NCBI RefSeq assembly: GCF_024655565.1
Contig: NZ_JANKOF010000024.1
Coordinates: 1 to 55,967, forward strand
Direction: 5' to 3'
DNA: 55,967 bases
DNA from: Nitratireductor sp. ZSWI3
GTDB taxonomy: Bacteria > Pseudomonadota > Alphaproteobacteria > Rhizobiales > Rhizobiaceae
Shown: positions 35,154 through 44,027 of the stretch, piece by piece
Layout of the letters: each line of letters opens with the position of its first letter
Position numbering within the stretch: the stretch's first letter is position 1
The notes under the pieces: model-generated
The model's input: the letters and a program-made list of their open reading frames with translations, nothing else
Database searches by the model: none
What the model was told of the DNA's origin: nothing
Position numbers and translations under genes: made by a program

Positions 35154-36089
35154 TTGACCATCGGAATCGCGGCATATGGCAAGAGGTCCGGCGCGGCTGT
35201 TGTTGCGGCTGTGCTCGGTGCGGAGCTGCTTGGCCGCGGCGCCATCGGCGGCTTTGCCGTCTTCGCCGTTCTCGATCCGGATGGCACCCCTCGATACCGG
35301 ACCACGCAGGATGGTGGCATCAGCGCGCTGGAGATTCCGTCCGCCTGGCTGGACGCGGAAAGGGCTGCGGTGATCTCCAGCGGCCCCGACCGGCCGGAGC
35401 CGCTCACGCAGTTCCTGGTGGCCGGGCCTGGTGGCCTTGTCACCGGCCATCGCCTTCCCAACAGCCGGACGGCCGGCGGCATGCCCGTCAACGAAGCGGT
35501 GTCGGCGCTGCTCGAGCGCGGCGAGCCGCCGCAGCAGGCCGTCGATGCGGCGCTGGCAGCCGATCCGGAGATCGACGCCGGGATCATCGCCATGACGGCC
35601 GATGGGCGGATAGGCTTCGCAAATGCGGCAAGGGTGAAGCGACGCACCGATCTCGGCCAGGCCAGGCGCGAGGGTGCGGGCTGCGGATTCGCGCTTCTGC
35701 ACAACTCCATTTTCGTTGCCGATGGCGAATGCCGGACGCTGGCAGACATCCTCGGCCCGCTCGTCTGGCAGGAACTGACCGGGACGCCGGCCGGTCACGC
35801 GATTCTCAGGCTCGACACCCCCATACGGATCGAAGCCGCCGAGCGGGATCGGCTGCACATCGATGCCGATGGGCGGATCGTGGGGCTGGAAAGCGCCGAT
35901 CCAAGGATGCTCTCGGCCGAGCGTGTCGGCGCCGTCGGCTATCTGTCGGCCGAGGTCTGGCAGGGTGGCCGGCGCGTCGGCTCCGCCGTCACGGAACTGA
36001 TCGCGCGCCTGGCCGGAGGGACCGCCCATCCCCATGGTTCGCCGGCCCGCCGCAGCATGATGATGAGGAGAAGTCATGTCGCGTCGTGA
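35154..36089 (+). CDS. Uncharacterised conserved-looking protein, 311 aa
   Basis: The product begins MTIGIAAYGKRSGAAVVAAV with a TTG start behind GGGGTGG. It is soluble, has no signal peptide, and shows repeated glycine-rich stretches (LGRGAIGGFAVFAVL; GPGGLVTGHRLPNSRTAGG). It resembles a domain of unknown function seen in Rhizobiales next to amidohydrolase and peptide-uptake genes, but I cannot assign a function. It is the first gene of the unit and overlaps the TetR gene by 14 bp. The promoter and operator at 35056-35113 lie just upstream, which supports a real coding start near here. Confidence 0.65.
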   Translation: MTIGIAAYGKRSGAAVVAAVLGAELLGRGAIGGFAVFAVLDPDGTPRYRTTQDGGISALEIPSAWLDAERAAVISSGPDRPEPLTQFLVAGPGGLVTGHRLPNSRTAGGMPVNEAVSALLERGEPPQQAVDAALAADPEIDAGIIAMTADGRIGFANAARVKRRTDLGQARREGAGCGFALLHNSIFVADGECRTLADILGPLVWQELTGTPAGHAILRLDTPIRIEAAERDRLHIDADGRIVGLESADPRMLSAERVGAVGYLSAEVWQGGRRVGSAVTELIARLAGGTAHPHGSPARRSMMMRRSHVAS

Positions 36090-36750
36090 GCGCACGGAGC
36101 GCGCCATCCTCCAGGCGCTGGAGGAACAGATCTGCGAGACCGGAATGGCCGGCGTCGGGGTGAACTCCGTCGCCAAGCGCGCCGATGTCAGCAAGGAATT
36201 GATCTACCGCTATTTCGGCGGCATGCCGGGCCTGATGCTGACCTGGATGCAGGAGCAGGATTTCTGGACCAAGAGCTCCAGCGTGGTGAAGAGCGACGAG
36301 TCGAGCGAGCGGCCGCCGGCCGACCTCATCCTGTCGATGCTGCGCGAGCAGATCGAAGCGCTGGCCAACAACCAGCCGCTCTGCGAAGTGCGACGCTGGG
36401 AACTGATCGAGCGCAACGACGTCAGCGCCAAGCTGGCCGATCGCCGCGAAAGCGCGGCGCGCGCCTTCATCGACCGTGTCGACGGGCTGACCGACGATAC
36501 CGACGTGCCTGCGGTGGTGAGCATCATGCTCGCCGGCGTTCTCTATCTGATGCTGCGCGCCAAGACGGAGGAATACTTCCTCGGCGTGCCGCTGCGCACC
36601 CCGGAAGGATGGGAGCGGCTGTGGAACGCCATCGAGCATCTGACCGCTTCCCTGCCGCAGGACCTCAAGACCAAATCCCTGCGTTCGCTGGAAGGCCAGC
36701 GCGCATCGCGGGCGACGACATTGCAACGCAAACCACAAAAAGGGGAATGA
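36076..36750 (+). CDS. TetR-family transcriptional regulator
   Basis: The product is 224 aa. The N-terminal helix-turn-helix runs ERTERAILQALEEQICETGMAGVGVNSVAKRADVSKELIYRYFGG (about residues 5-49); the rest is an alpha-helical ligand and dimer domain. GAGGAGA precedes the ATG. It is the second gene of the unit controlled by the operator at 35088-35113, so autorepression is likely. The ligand may be an N-acyl-D-amino acid or a peptide derivative, inferred from the two downstream genes. Confidence 0.85.
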   Translation: MSRRERTERAILQALEEQICETGMAGVGVNSVAKRADVSKELIYRYFGGMPGLMLTWMQEQDFWTKSSSVVKSDESSERPPADLILSMLREQIEALANNQPLCEVRRWELIERNDVSAKLADRRESAARAFIDRVDGLTDDTDVPAVVSIMLAGVLYLMLRAKTEEYFLGVPLRTPEGWERLWNAIEHLTASLPQDLKTKSLRSLEGQRASRATTLQRKPQKGE

Positions 36751-36752
36751 CG

Positions 36753-38348
36753 ATGATTTCTTGCAGGAGGTTGCTGCGTAACAGCCGCGCGCTCATTTGC
36801 GCTGCCGCATTTCTGGTTCCCGCCATGACCATGACGAGCGCCCAGGCGGAAACCGTGAAAGCGGTGATGATGTCGAGCCTGCGCGTGATGGACCCGGTCA
36901 TGACCACGGCGTTCCTCACCCGCGACCACGGCTACATGATCTACGACACGCTTCTGGGCGTCGACTCGAACTTCCAGATTCAGCCGCAAATGGCGAGCTG
37001 GACCGTGTCCGACGACAAGAAGACCTACACCTTCACGCTGCGCGACGGCCTGAACTGGCACGACGGCACGCCGGTGACCGCCGACGACTGCATCGCCTCG
37101 ATCAGGCGCTGGGGCGAGGTCGACACCACCGGCCTGGCGCTGATGACCATGGTCGACAGCATCACCAGGACCGACGACAGGACCTTCGTCGTCCAGCTGA
37201 CGCAACCGACGACGCTGCTGCTTTCGGGTCTTTCCAAACTGAGTTCGCGACCGGCCTTCATGATGCCCGAGCGCATCGCCGAGACGCCGGGGACCACGGC
37301 GATCACCGAATATATCGGCTCGGGCCCGTTCAAGTTCGTCGAGGAGGAATTCCAGCCGGGGGTCCGCGTCGTCTACGAAAAGAACGAGGACTACGTGCCA
37401 CGCGACGAGCCACCGAGCTGGACCGCCGGCGGCAAGGTGGTGAATGTCGACCGCGTCGAATGGGTAACGATGCCGGATCACATGACGGCGATCAATGCGC
37501 TGCAGAGCCAGGAGATCGATTTCATCCAGCAGATTCCGTTCGACCTCCTGCCGCTCGTGGAGACGATGGAAACCGTCGACGTCAAGGTGATCGACAAGCT
37601 CGGTTCCTGGACCTATTTCCGCATGAACCACCTCTATCCGCCCTTCGACAACAAGCTGGTGCGCCAGGCGGCGATGGCAGCGGTCGGGCAGGACGACGTG
37701 CTCAACATGCTGGTCGGCAACCCCGACTATTACCAGACCTGCGCGGCCGTCATGGGCTGCGGCAACCTGAATGAGAACACCTATGGCGAGGAATGGGTGG
37801 TCAAGCCCGACATCGAGCGCGCCAAGGCGCTTCTGAAGGAAGCCGGTTATGACGGCACGCCGGTCGTGCTGCTCCAGCCGACCGACCTCGCCATGCTGGC
37901 GGCGCAACCCATCGTCATGGCCGATGCCTGGCGAAAGGCGGGTTTCAATGTCGATCTGAAGGCCATGGATTGGCAGACGGTCGTGACCCAGCAGGCCAAT
38001 CAGAAATCCCCGCAGGAGGGCGGCTGGAACGCCTTCTCCACCTACAGCATCCTGGCGACCAGCGGCGATCCGTTCGGCAACACGACGCTGTCCACCGCCG
38101 GCCGCAAGTCCTGGGCAGGTTGGCCCGACGTGCCGGAGATCGAAGAGCTGCGTCTTGCGTATGCGCGGGCAGCAGATGCCGAAGAGCAGAAGGCGATCGC
38201 GGCCAGGATCCAGAAACTCGCCATCGACGAGGGGGTGGTCGGGCCGCTCGGCCAGTTCCGCATCCCCGCCGCCTATGACAATGAATGGACGGGTTTCCTG
38301 GAAGCCCCCGTGACGCTGTTCTGGAACATCAGGAAGTCGGCCGATTAG
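36753..38348 (+). CDS. Peptide/nickel-type (family 5) ABC substrate-binding protein
   Basis: The product is 531 aa. A signal peptide ends near TSAQA (about residue 28). Family hallmarks include MASWTVSDDKKTYTFTLRDGLNWHDGTPVTADD and YIGSGPFKFVEEEFQPG. I chose the second of two close ATGs, at 36753, because AGGGGA is then correctly spaced; the first overlaps the TetR stop. No permease or ATPase gene accompanies it in the window, so it must use a transporter encoded elsewhere. The neighbouring D-aminoacylase suggests acylated amino acids or peptides as ligand. Confidence 0.88.
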   Translation: MISCRRLLRNSRALICAAAFLVPAMTMTSAQAETVKAVMMSSLRVMDPVMTTAFLTRDHGYMIYDTLLGVDSNFQIQPQMASWTVSDDKKTYTFTLRDGLNWHDGTPVTADDCIASIRRWGEVDTTGLALMTMVDSITRTDDRTFVVQLTQPTTLLLSGLSKLSSRPAFMMPERIAETPGTTAITEYIGSGPFKFVEEEFQPGVRVVYEKNEDYVPRDEPPSWTAGGKVVNVDRVEWVTMPDHMTAINALQSQEIDFIQQIPFDLLPLVETMETVDVKVIDKLGSWTYFRMNHLYPPFDNKLVRQAAMAAVGQDDVLNMLVGNPDYYQTCAAVMGCGNLNENTYGEEWVVKPDIERAKALLKEAGYDGTPVVLLQPTDLAMLAAQPIVMADAWRKAGFNVDLKAMDWQTVVTQQANQKSPQEGGWNAFSTYSILATSGDPFGNTTLSTAGRKSWAGWPDVPEIEELRLAYARAADAEEQKAIAARIQKLAIDEGVVGPLGQFRIPAAYDNEWTGFLEAPVTLFWNIRKSAD

Positions 38349-38396
38349 GGTTTGTGCTCTCCCCTGGCATCAGACGGACACTGGAAGGGACACGCC

Positions 38397-39854
38397 ATGC
38401 CGCAGGCCTTCGATATCCTCATCCGCAATGCAACCGTGATCGACGGAACGGGTGCTGAGCGCTGCTCCGCGGATGTCGGCGTCTCGGGCGACCGCATCGC
38501 CGCGGTCGGTGATCTTACGGATGCGCGTGGGAAAACGGAGATCGACGCCGCAGGGCTCATTCTTGCCCCCGGCTTCATCGATTCCCACACGCATGACGAC
38601 CGCATTCTTCTGTCGGCCGGCGAAATGACCGCCAAGGTCAGTCAGGGTGTGACCACCGTGGTCGGCGGCAATTGCGGCATCTCGCTGGCGCCGATGCCGA
38701 AGCCGGTCCGCAAGCCCGTCACGCCGCCGCTGGACCTGCTGGACGAGAGCGGCGACTGGTATCGCTACAGACGGTTCGCCGACTATCTCGAAGCGCTCGG
38801 GGAGCAGCCGGCCGCCACCAACAGCGCGATGCTGGTCGGCCACACGACCCTGCGCGCCATCACCATGGATGAGCTGGATCGGCCGGCGACGCCCTCGGAG
38901 ATCGCCGCGATGCAGGCGCATGTGGAGGAGGCCATGGCGGCCGGTGCGATCGGCGTTTCGACGGGGCTTGCCTATCCGCCGGCACAGGCGGCGACCACGG
39001 AAGAGGTGATCGAGGTTTGCCAGCCGATGGCCGCTTACGGGGGACTTTACGCCACCCACATGCGCGACGAGGGCGACCACACGATCGACTCGCTCGAGGA
39101 ATCCTTCCGCATCGCGCGCGCGGTGGGCGTGCAGCTCTTGATCTCCCATCACAAGCTGGCCGGCGCCAACAATCATGGCCGCTCGGTGGAGACCCTGGCA
39201 CTGATCGAAGGCCAGATGCGGAAGCAGCATGTGTGTCTTGACTGCTATCCTTACGCCGCCTCGTCGACCATCTTGACGGCCGACCATGCGCGAGGTTCGC
39301 CGAAGACCATCGTCACCTGGTCGAAGTCGCTGCCGCAATACACCGGCAAGGAGCTCGATGAGGTGATGGCGATGATGGGTTGCGACCTCGACGAGGCGGT
39401 GCGGCGCCTGCAGCCGGCCGGTGCGATCTATTTCCGCATGCATGAGGACGACGTTCGGCGCATCCTCGCATACGCCCCGACCATGATCGGCTCGGACGGT
39501 CTGCCCCATGACGAAAACCCGCATCCGCGCCTGTGGGGAACCTTCCCCCGCATCCTCGGGCATTACAGCCGCGACACCGGGCTCTTCCCGCTCGAAACCG
39601 CGGTGCACAAGATGACGGGCCTGACGGCGCTCGAGTTCGGCTTTGCCGACCGCGGCGTGGTGCGGGAGGGCGCCTATGCCGACATCACGCTGTTCGATCC
39701 GGACACGGTGATCGACCGCGCCACCTTCGAGAGGCCGATCGCGCTGTCGGAGGGGATAGACACAGTGCTGGTCAACGGCACGGTCGTCTGGCGCGACGGA
39801 CGATCGACCGGCGCACGCCCCGGCCGGGTTCTGCGCCGGCAGGCACCGCAATGA
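38397..39854 (+). CDS. D-aminoacylase-like amidohydrolase
   Basis: The product is 485 aa of the N-acyl-D-amino-acid deacylase family. Metal and catalytic residues match the family by motif: H64 and H66 (DSHTHDD), C93 (GGNCGIS), H221 (YATHMRDEG), H251 (ISHHKLAG) and D367 (IGSDGLPHD). It would hydrolyse N-acyl-D-amino acids to the free D-amino acid and an acid. GGAAGGGA precedes the ATG. It closes the TetR unit, and a strong hairpin follows at 39891-39924. Related enzymes act on dihydropyrimidines or D-glutamate derivatives, so exact specificity is open. Confidence 0.87.
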   Translation: MPQAFDILIRNATVIDGTGAERCSADVGVSGDRIAAVGDLTDARGKTEIDAAGLILAPGFIDSHTHDDRILLSAGEMTAKVSQGVTTVVGGNCGISLAPMPKPVRKPVTPPLDLLDESGDWYRYRRFADYLEALGEQPAATNSAMLVGHTTLRAITMDELDRPATPSEIAAMQAHVEEAMAAGAIGVSTGLAYPPAQAATTEEVIEVCQPMAAYGGLYATHMRDEGDHTIDSLEESFRIARAVGVQLLISHHKLAGANNHGRSVETLALIEGQMRKQHVCLDCYPYAASSTILTADHARGSPKTIVTWSKSLPQYTGKELDEVMAMMGCDLDEAVRRLQPAGAIYFRMHEDDVRRILAYAPTMIGSDGLPHDENPHPRLWGTFPRILGHYSRDTGLFPLETAVHKMTGLTALEFGFADRGVVREGAYADITLFDPDTVIDRATFERPIALSEGIDTVLVNGTVVWRDGRSTGARPGRVLRRQAPQ

Positions 39855-39890
39855 CCGATGGTGGGGCGAGAGCGACGCGTTATCGGCAGG

Positions 39891-39924
39891 CGATGCCATG
39901 TGCCGCCTGAGGCACATGGCATCG
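39891..39924. terminator. 14-bp perfect hairpin after the D-aminoacylase gene
   Basis: CGATGCCATGTGCC (39891-39904) pairs with GGCACATGGCATCG (39911-39924) across a 6-nt loop. No long T-run follows. It is 36 bp after the stop and probably ends this transcription unit. Confidence 0.7.
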
Positions 39925-39967
39925 TCAGTCTTCAGATCATTCGCATGAATGCAAAAGACGACGCGGT

Positions 39968-40104
39968 CTAGATCGTTTCCTGTTTTGACGGAAGCGGTCG
40001 GCCGTGGTTTCGGCCCGGCGGTGTCGCGCGCGGCACCCCCTCCGGCAGGCCAGAGGGGGTGTGAAGGGCGCCAGACGCTTCAAGCAAAAGATGAAATACT
40101 CTAG
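39968..40104. repeat. 137-bp inverted-repeat element between convergent units
   Basis: The ends 39968-39996 and 40076-40104 are imperfect 29-bp inverted repeats (21 of 29 match, starting CTAGA and ending GAAGCG). Inside lies a 9-bp stem CACCCCCTC/GAGGGGGTG (40034-40042 with 40053-40061). Size and ends suggest a small non-autonomous palindromic element of the RIME/MITE type. Its right end overlaps the last bases of the monooxygenase gene and supplies the TAG stop. Confidence 0.6.
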
Positions 40105-41903
40105 CCCGGATGGTGGACCTCCTGGAGTCCGTAGACCGGCGTTTCGATTGCCTCGAAGCGGGCTTTCATCTGCAAGGCGAGATACTGCGAATAGTGACGC
40201 GACTGGTGCAGGTTTCCGCCGTGGAACCATAGCGCCTCCTGCCGTGTCGGCTTCCACATGTTGCGCTGCTCGCCCTCCCAGGGTCCGGGGTCCTTCGGCG
40301 TATCGGATCCCAGCCCCCAGCATTTGCCGACCCTGTCGGCGACGTCGCGCGAGATGAGATCGGCGGCCCATCCGTTCATCGAGCCGTAGCCGGTCGCGTA
40401 GACGACGAGATCGGCCGGAAGCACCGTGCCGTCTTCCAGCACCACGGCATCCTCCGTCAGGTGGCTGACGCCCTGACCGGACTCGAGCTTGATGCTGCCG
40501 TCGATGACGAGGTCGCAGGCGCCGACATCGATGTAGTAGCCCGACCCCCTGCGCAGGTATTTCATGAACAGGCCGGAGCCGTCGGCGCCCCAGTCGAGCA
40601 TGAAGCCCGCCTTTTCCAGCGCGGCATAGAAATCCGCATCCTTCTCCCGCATCTTGTCGTAGAGTGGTATCTGGAACTCGTGCATGATCCGATAGGGCAG
40701 CGAGGCAAAGATGAGGTCGGCCTTGCGTGTCGTCACACCGCTGGCGACCGCGCGTTCGGAATAGAGGTCGCCGAGGCCGATCTCCATCAGCGTGTCGGAG
40801 CGCACGATGTGGGTCGAGGAGCGCTGCACCATGGTGACGTCGGCGCCCGCCTCCCAAAGCGCGGCGCAGATGTCGTGCGCGGAATTGTTGGAGCCGATGA
40901 CGACGACTTTCCTGCCGCGATAGGCATCCGGCCCGGGGTGCTGCGAGGAATGCTGCTGCTCCCCCCTGAAAATGTCCTGTCCCTCGAATTTGGGGATGTT
41001 GGGCTTGCCCGACATCCCGGTGGCGAGCACGAGCTGCTTCGGTTTCAGAACCACCTCCTCGCCGTCGCGGTCGACCACCACCGTCCATTCCTTCGTCTCC
41101 TCGTCGAAGGCGGCAGACTTGCAGGTGGTGGAACCCCAATAGTTGAGCTCCATCACCTTGGTGTACATCTCCAGCCAGTCGCCGATCTTGTCCTTCGGCG
41201 CAAAGACCGGCCAGTTCTCCGGGAAGGGGATGTAGGGCAGGTGGTCGTACCAGACGGGATCGTGCAGGCAGAGCGACTTGTAGCGCTTGCGCCAGCTGTC
41301 ACCGGGACGCTCGTTCTTCTCGACGATGATCGCCGGCACGCCGAGCTGGCGCAGCCGCGCGCCGAGCGCGATGCCGCCCTGACCGCCGCCGACGATCACC
41401 ACAAAGGGCTGTGTCTTGTAGCCGAGCTCGGCGGCTTCCTGCTCGCGCTTTTCCTTCCAGGTCTTGCGGTTCGGATCATGGCCGTGCTCGGCTCCCATCG
41501 GCCGGCGCAGGCCCTTCGGCTCCTCGAAGCCCTTGAGCTCGCTCATGGTGGTGAGCAGGGTCCAGATGAGGCCGTTCTTCAGGCGGATGTGGCCGTAGCC
41601 GCGCGCGGCCTCGGTCTCGAACTCGAACCAGCCCTCGGTGATGCCCTCGCCGCCGCTCGCCGGCTCCGCCTGATCCTGCCGGAAGCGCTTTGGCCTGATC
41701 GCCGCAAGTTGGGCGGACAGCATGTCGCGGATCTGCTCCTGGCCCTCCATGGTGCGGATGTTCCAGGTGAAGGTAACGAGATCGCGCCAGTAGCAGTCAG
41801 CCTGGAACAGGTTCACCGCGGCGTCGATGTCTCCGGCTTCGAGCGCCCGACCGAGCTTGGCGAGCGCCGTGTCGATCCTCGTGCTGGGATGGTCTTCAAG
41901 CAT
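40101..41903 (-). CDS. FAD-dependent monooxygenase (FMO/Baeyer-Villiger-like) with N-terminal NTF2-like domain
   Basis: The product is 600 aa. Residues about 10-125 look like an NTF2/SnoaL-like domain. FAD-binding GGGQGG is at 172-177 and the NADPH-binding motif GSNNSAHD at 337-344. FRGEQQHSSQHP (312-323) resembles the FMO/BVMO fingerprint FxGxxxHxxxWP with His in place of Trp. It would insert oxygen into a ketone or a heteroatom using NADPH and O2. It follows alcohol dehydrogenase and SDR genes, so oxidation of an alcohol-derived ketone is plausible. GGAGGAG precedes the ATG at 41903. The stop codon comes from a repeat element. Confidence 0.83.
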   Translation of the reverse strand: MLEDHPSTRIDTALAKLGRALEAGDIDAAVNLFQADCYWRDLVTFTWNIRTMEGQEQIRDMLSAQLAAIRPKRFRQDQAEPASGGEGITEGWFEFETEAARGYGHIRLKNGLIWTLLTTMSELKGFEEPKGLRRPMGAEHGHDPNRKTWKEKREQEAAELGYKTQPFVVIVGGGQGGIALGARLRQLGVPAIIVEKNERPGDSWRKRYKSLCLHDPVWYDHLPYIPFPENWPVFAPKDKIGDWLEMYTKVMELNYWGSTTCKSAAFDEETKEWTVVVDRDGEEVVLKPKQLVLATGMSGKPNIPKFEGQDIFRGEQQHSSQHPGPDAYRGRKVVVIGSNNSAHDICAALWEAGADVTMVQRSSTHIVRSDTLMEIGLGDLYSERAVASGVTTRKADLIFASLPYRIMHEFQIPLYDKMREKDADFYAALEKAGFMLDWGADGSGLFMKYLRRGSGYYIDVGACDLVIDGSIKLESGQGVSHLTEDAVVLEDGTVLPADLVVYATGYGSMNGWAADLISRDVADRVGKCWGLGSDTPKDPGPWEGEQRNMWKPTRQEALWFHGGNLHQSRHYSQYLALQMKARFEAIETPVYGLQEVHHPG

Positions 41904-41976
41904 TCTTTTCTCCTCCACTTGCTTGCTGATATCGGTCCGTGCCGGCCGCCTCCCTGCCGCGCCGGCGCCAGTATGG

Positions 41977-43053
41977 TCATGCGGTCAGGTCGATCAGTAT
42001 CTTCAGGTGCTTGCCGGATGGGTCGAGCAGCGCGTCGAAACCCTCGCTGACGGCCTGGTCGAGGCCGATCCGCCTGGTGACGATCCTCTTGGCCGGTAGG
42101 AGTCCGGAGGCGATGAGGCGGATGACGCGCGGCCAATAATGGGTCGGGTAGGCCCAGGAGCCACGCACCTGGATATCCTTGAAAGTCACCTGAAACCAGT
42201 CGAGCGGGTTTTCATGCGGGTGGAGCCCCGTCTGCACCACAATGCCCTGCTTGCGCACGGCGTCTGCACAGGCTTTCAGGGCATGCTCGTTGCCCACGCA
42301 CTCGATTGCCACATCGCAGCCGACGCCGCCTTCCGTCTGGGCGCGCACCACCTCTCCGGGCTGTTCCCGATGCGGGTTTATTGTGATGACGTCGGGCAGG
42401 ATCGCGCGAGCGAATTCGAGCCGCGCGTCGTTGATGTCCGACACGAAGAGCTGCGTCGCACCCGCCGCACGGGCGGCAAGGAGGGTAAGGATGCCGATCG
42501 GCCCGGCGCCGGTGACGAGAACGCTGTTGCCGGCCGTCACGCCGCCCCGGTCGCACGCATAGACTGCCACCGCCGCCGGCTCCACCAGCGCGGCTTCCTC
42601 GTCGGTCATCTCGTCGGGAATCTTCTGGACATTGTAGGCATTGAGCATGGCGTATTCCGCCATGCCGCCCCACGGCCAGCTCAAGCCGGCGAGCGCTAGA
42701 TCTCCGCTTAGGTGAAACAGGCCGCGGTCGGCATAGTAGTCGCCGGCGCGCGGCATGATCAGCGGCTGCACCGAGACGCGGTCCCCGGCGGCGAGGCCGG
42801 AAACCCCGTCGCCCACCGCCTCGACGACGCCGCCGAACTCGTGGCCGAGGATCTGCGGCCCGTGCACTCCGGTAAAGGGATGCGGTTCGGTTGGGATGAA
42901 GATCGGACCGTAGGCATATTCGTGCAGGTCTGTGCCACAGATACCGACGAAACGGTTGCGGATCAGGACCTGACCCGCCGGCGGCCGCGTGTCGGGCTTC
43001 TCCACATCCTCGATGCGAAGGTCCTTCGCCGCATGGAAACGCAGTGCTTTCAT
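41977..43053 (-). CDS. Zinc-type medium-chain alcohol dehydrogenase (2,3-butanediol dehydrogenase-like)
   Basis: The product is 358 aa. Catalytic zinc ligands C39 (GICGTDLHE), H71-E72 (GHEFGG) and a Glu in ALVEPAAVAVYA are present, and the NAD motif is VTGAGPIGIL. The four-cysteine structural-zinc loop of most family members is absent (region about 95-125), as in some butanediol-type enzymes. It would interconvert a secondary alcohol or diol and its ketone. It is the middle gene of the sigma54-controlled unit, between the SDR (28-bp gap) and the monooxygenase (73-bp gap). Confidence 0.87.
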   Translation of the reverse strand: MKALRFHAAKDLRIEDVEKPDTRPPAGQVLIRNRFVGICGTDLHEYAYGPIFIPTEPHPFTGVHGPQILGHEFGGVVEAVGDGVSGLAAGDRVSVQPLIMPRAGDYYADRGLFHLSGDLALAGLSWPWGGMAEYAMLNAYNVQKIPDEMTDEEAALVEPAAVAVYACDRGGVTAGNSVLVTGAGPIGILTLLAARAAGATQLFVSDINDARLEFARAILPDVITINPHREQPGEVVRAQTEGGVGCDVAIECVGNEHALKACADAVRKQGIVVQTGLHPHENPLDWFQVTFKDIQVRGSWAYPTHYWPRVIRLIASGLLPAKRIVTRRIGLDQAVSEGFDALLDPSGKHLKILIDLTA

Positions 43054-43081
43054 CGTGTTCTATCCCCAAGGTTTCGAAATG

Positions 43082-43870
43082 TCAGACGAGGACCATGCCG
43101 CCATCGACGACCAGGCTTTGCCCGGTCATGTAGTCGGAGGCCGAAGAGGCGAGGAAACGGGCGACGCCAACCAGATCGTCCGATTTCGAGGGACGACCCA
43201 GCAGGATGTCCGCCGAGAAGGTCTCGAAGGCTTCGTTGTCGCGCTGCGTCAGCCCTTCGTCGACGAAACCCTTATCGATGACCTTCCACATCTCGGTTGC
43301 CACCACGCCGGGGCAGATAGCGTTGACGTTGATCCCGTCCTTGCCGAAGGCGCGGGCCGCGGCCTGTGTCAGGGCGACGACGGCGAATTTGCTGGCCGAA
43401 TAATGGGCCAGCGGCTCGTAACCCTGCTTTCCCGCGATCGAGGCGGTGTTGACCACCTTGCCGCCGCGGCCTTGGGCGATCATCTGACGGATGGCCTCCT
43501 GCATGCAGACAAGGACGCCGAGGCCGTTCACGTCCATGACGCGGCGCCAGTCCTCCTCGCTGATGGACAGGAACGGTTTTGTCTGGGCGATGCCGGCATT
43601 ATTGAAGATGACATCCAACTTGCCGTACGCGGCCACGGCGGCGCCAATCATCGCGCGCACGCTCTCGCGTTGCGACACGTCGACCGTGGCGGCGATTGCC
43701 TTGCCGCCGCCCTCCCGAATGCTTGCCGCGACCTCTTCCGCCGTCTTTCCGTCTATGTCCGCAATGGTGAGGGACGCGCCGTCGGCGGCCAGCCCGCGCG
43801 CCATCGCCTCGCCGATGCCGCGTGCAGCACCAGTGATTATAATGGAACGCCCATCGAGTTCGTGGGACAT
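43082..43870 (-). CDS. SDR dehydrogenase, acetoin/diacetyl reductase-like
   Basis: The product is 262 aa. It shows TGAARGIG, NNAG, catalytic Ser in NTASIAGKQG, YSASK and the C-terminal GQSLVVDGGM. The KQGYEPLAHYSASKFAV stretch and overall layout resemble acetoin reductases. AGGAGGAAG precedes the ATG at 43870; a longer frame upstream crosses the sigma54 promoter and is not real. It is the first gene after the -24/-12 promoter, so it, the dehydrogenase and the monooxygenase probably form one AcoR-type-activated operon. Confidence 0.88.
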   Translation of the reverse strand: MSHELDGRSIIITGAARGIGEAMARGLAADGASLTIADIDGKTAEEVAASIREGGGKAIAATVDVSQRESVRAMIGAAVAAYGKLDVIFNNAGIAQTKPFLSISEEDWRRVMDVNGLGVLVCMQEAIRQMIAQGRGGKVVNTASIAGKQGYEPLAHYSASKFAVVALTQAAARAFGKDGINVNAICPGVVATEMWKVIDKGFVDEGLTQRDNEAFETFSADILLGRPSKSDDLVGVARFLASSASDYMTGQSLVVDGGMVLV

Positions 43871-43902
43871 CGCTTCCTCCTGCTGTTGTCGAACAACAAG
43901 CG

Positions 43903-43919
43903 AGCAAGGGTCGTGCCAA
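43903..43919 (-). promoter_or_regulatory. Sigma54 (-24/-12) promoter of the SDR-ADH-monooxygenase operon
   Basis: On the minus strand: TTGGCACGACCCTTGCT. It carries the consensus GG and GC at the required spacing (TGGCACG-N4-TTGCT). It is 32 bp upstream of the SDR start. The adjacent upstream gene encodes a sigma54 activator. Confidence 0.92.
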
Positions 43920-43993
43920 ATTCGGTGCACGAGGGAAAACCGCGTAATATCAAAGAACTGGCCGCTCAAACTCGTTACGCTGGCGCGGCGCCG

Positions 43994-44011
43994 GCGCTAC
44001 AGGTGTGGCGC
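43994..44011. promoter_or_regulatory. Candidate activator site upstream of the sigma54 promoter
   Basis: GCGCTACA-GG-TGTGGCGC is an 18-bp dyad matching in 7 of 8 positions, about 75 bp upstream of the -24 element. This is the position expected for an AcoR-like enhancer-binding protein. Confidence 0.5.
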
Positions 44012-44027
44012 TTCTTGTGCGGCGAGG

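Noticed and set aside
39851-39910. 19-codon ORF overlapping the D-aminoacylase stop as ATGA
   Set aside because: It runs into the terminator hairpin at 39891-39924, and no following gene would benefit from coupling.
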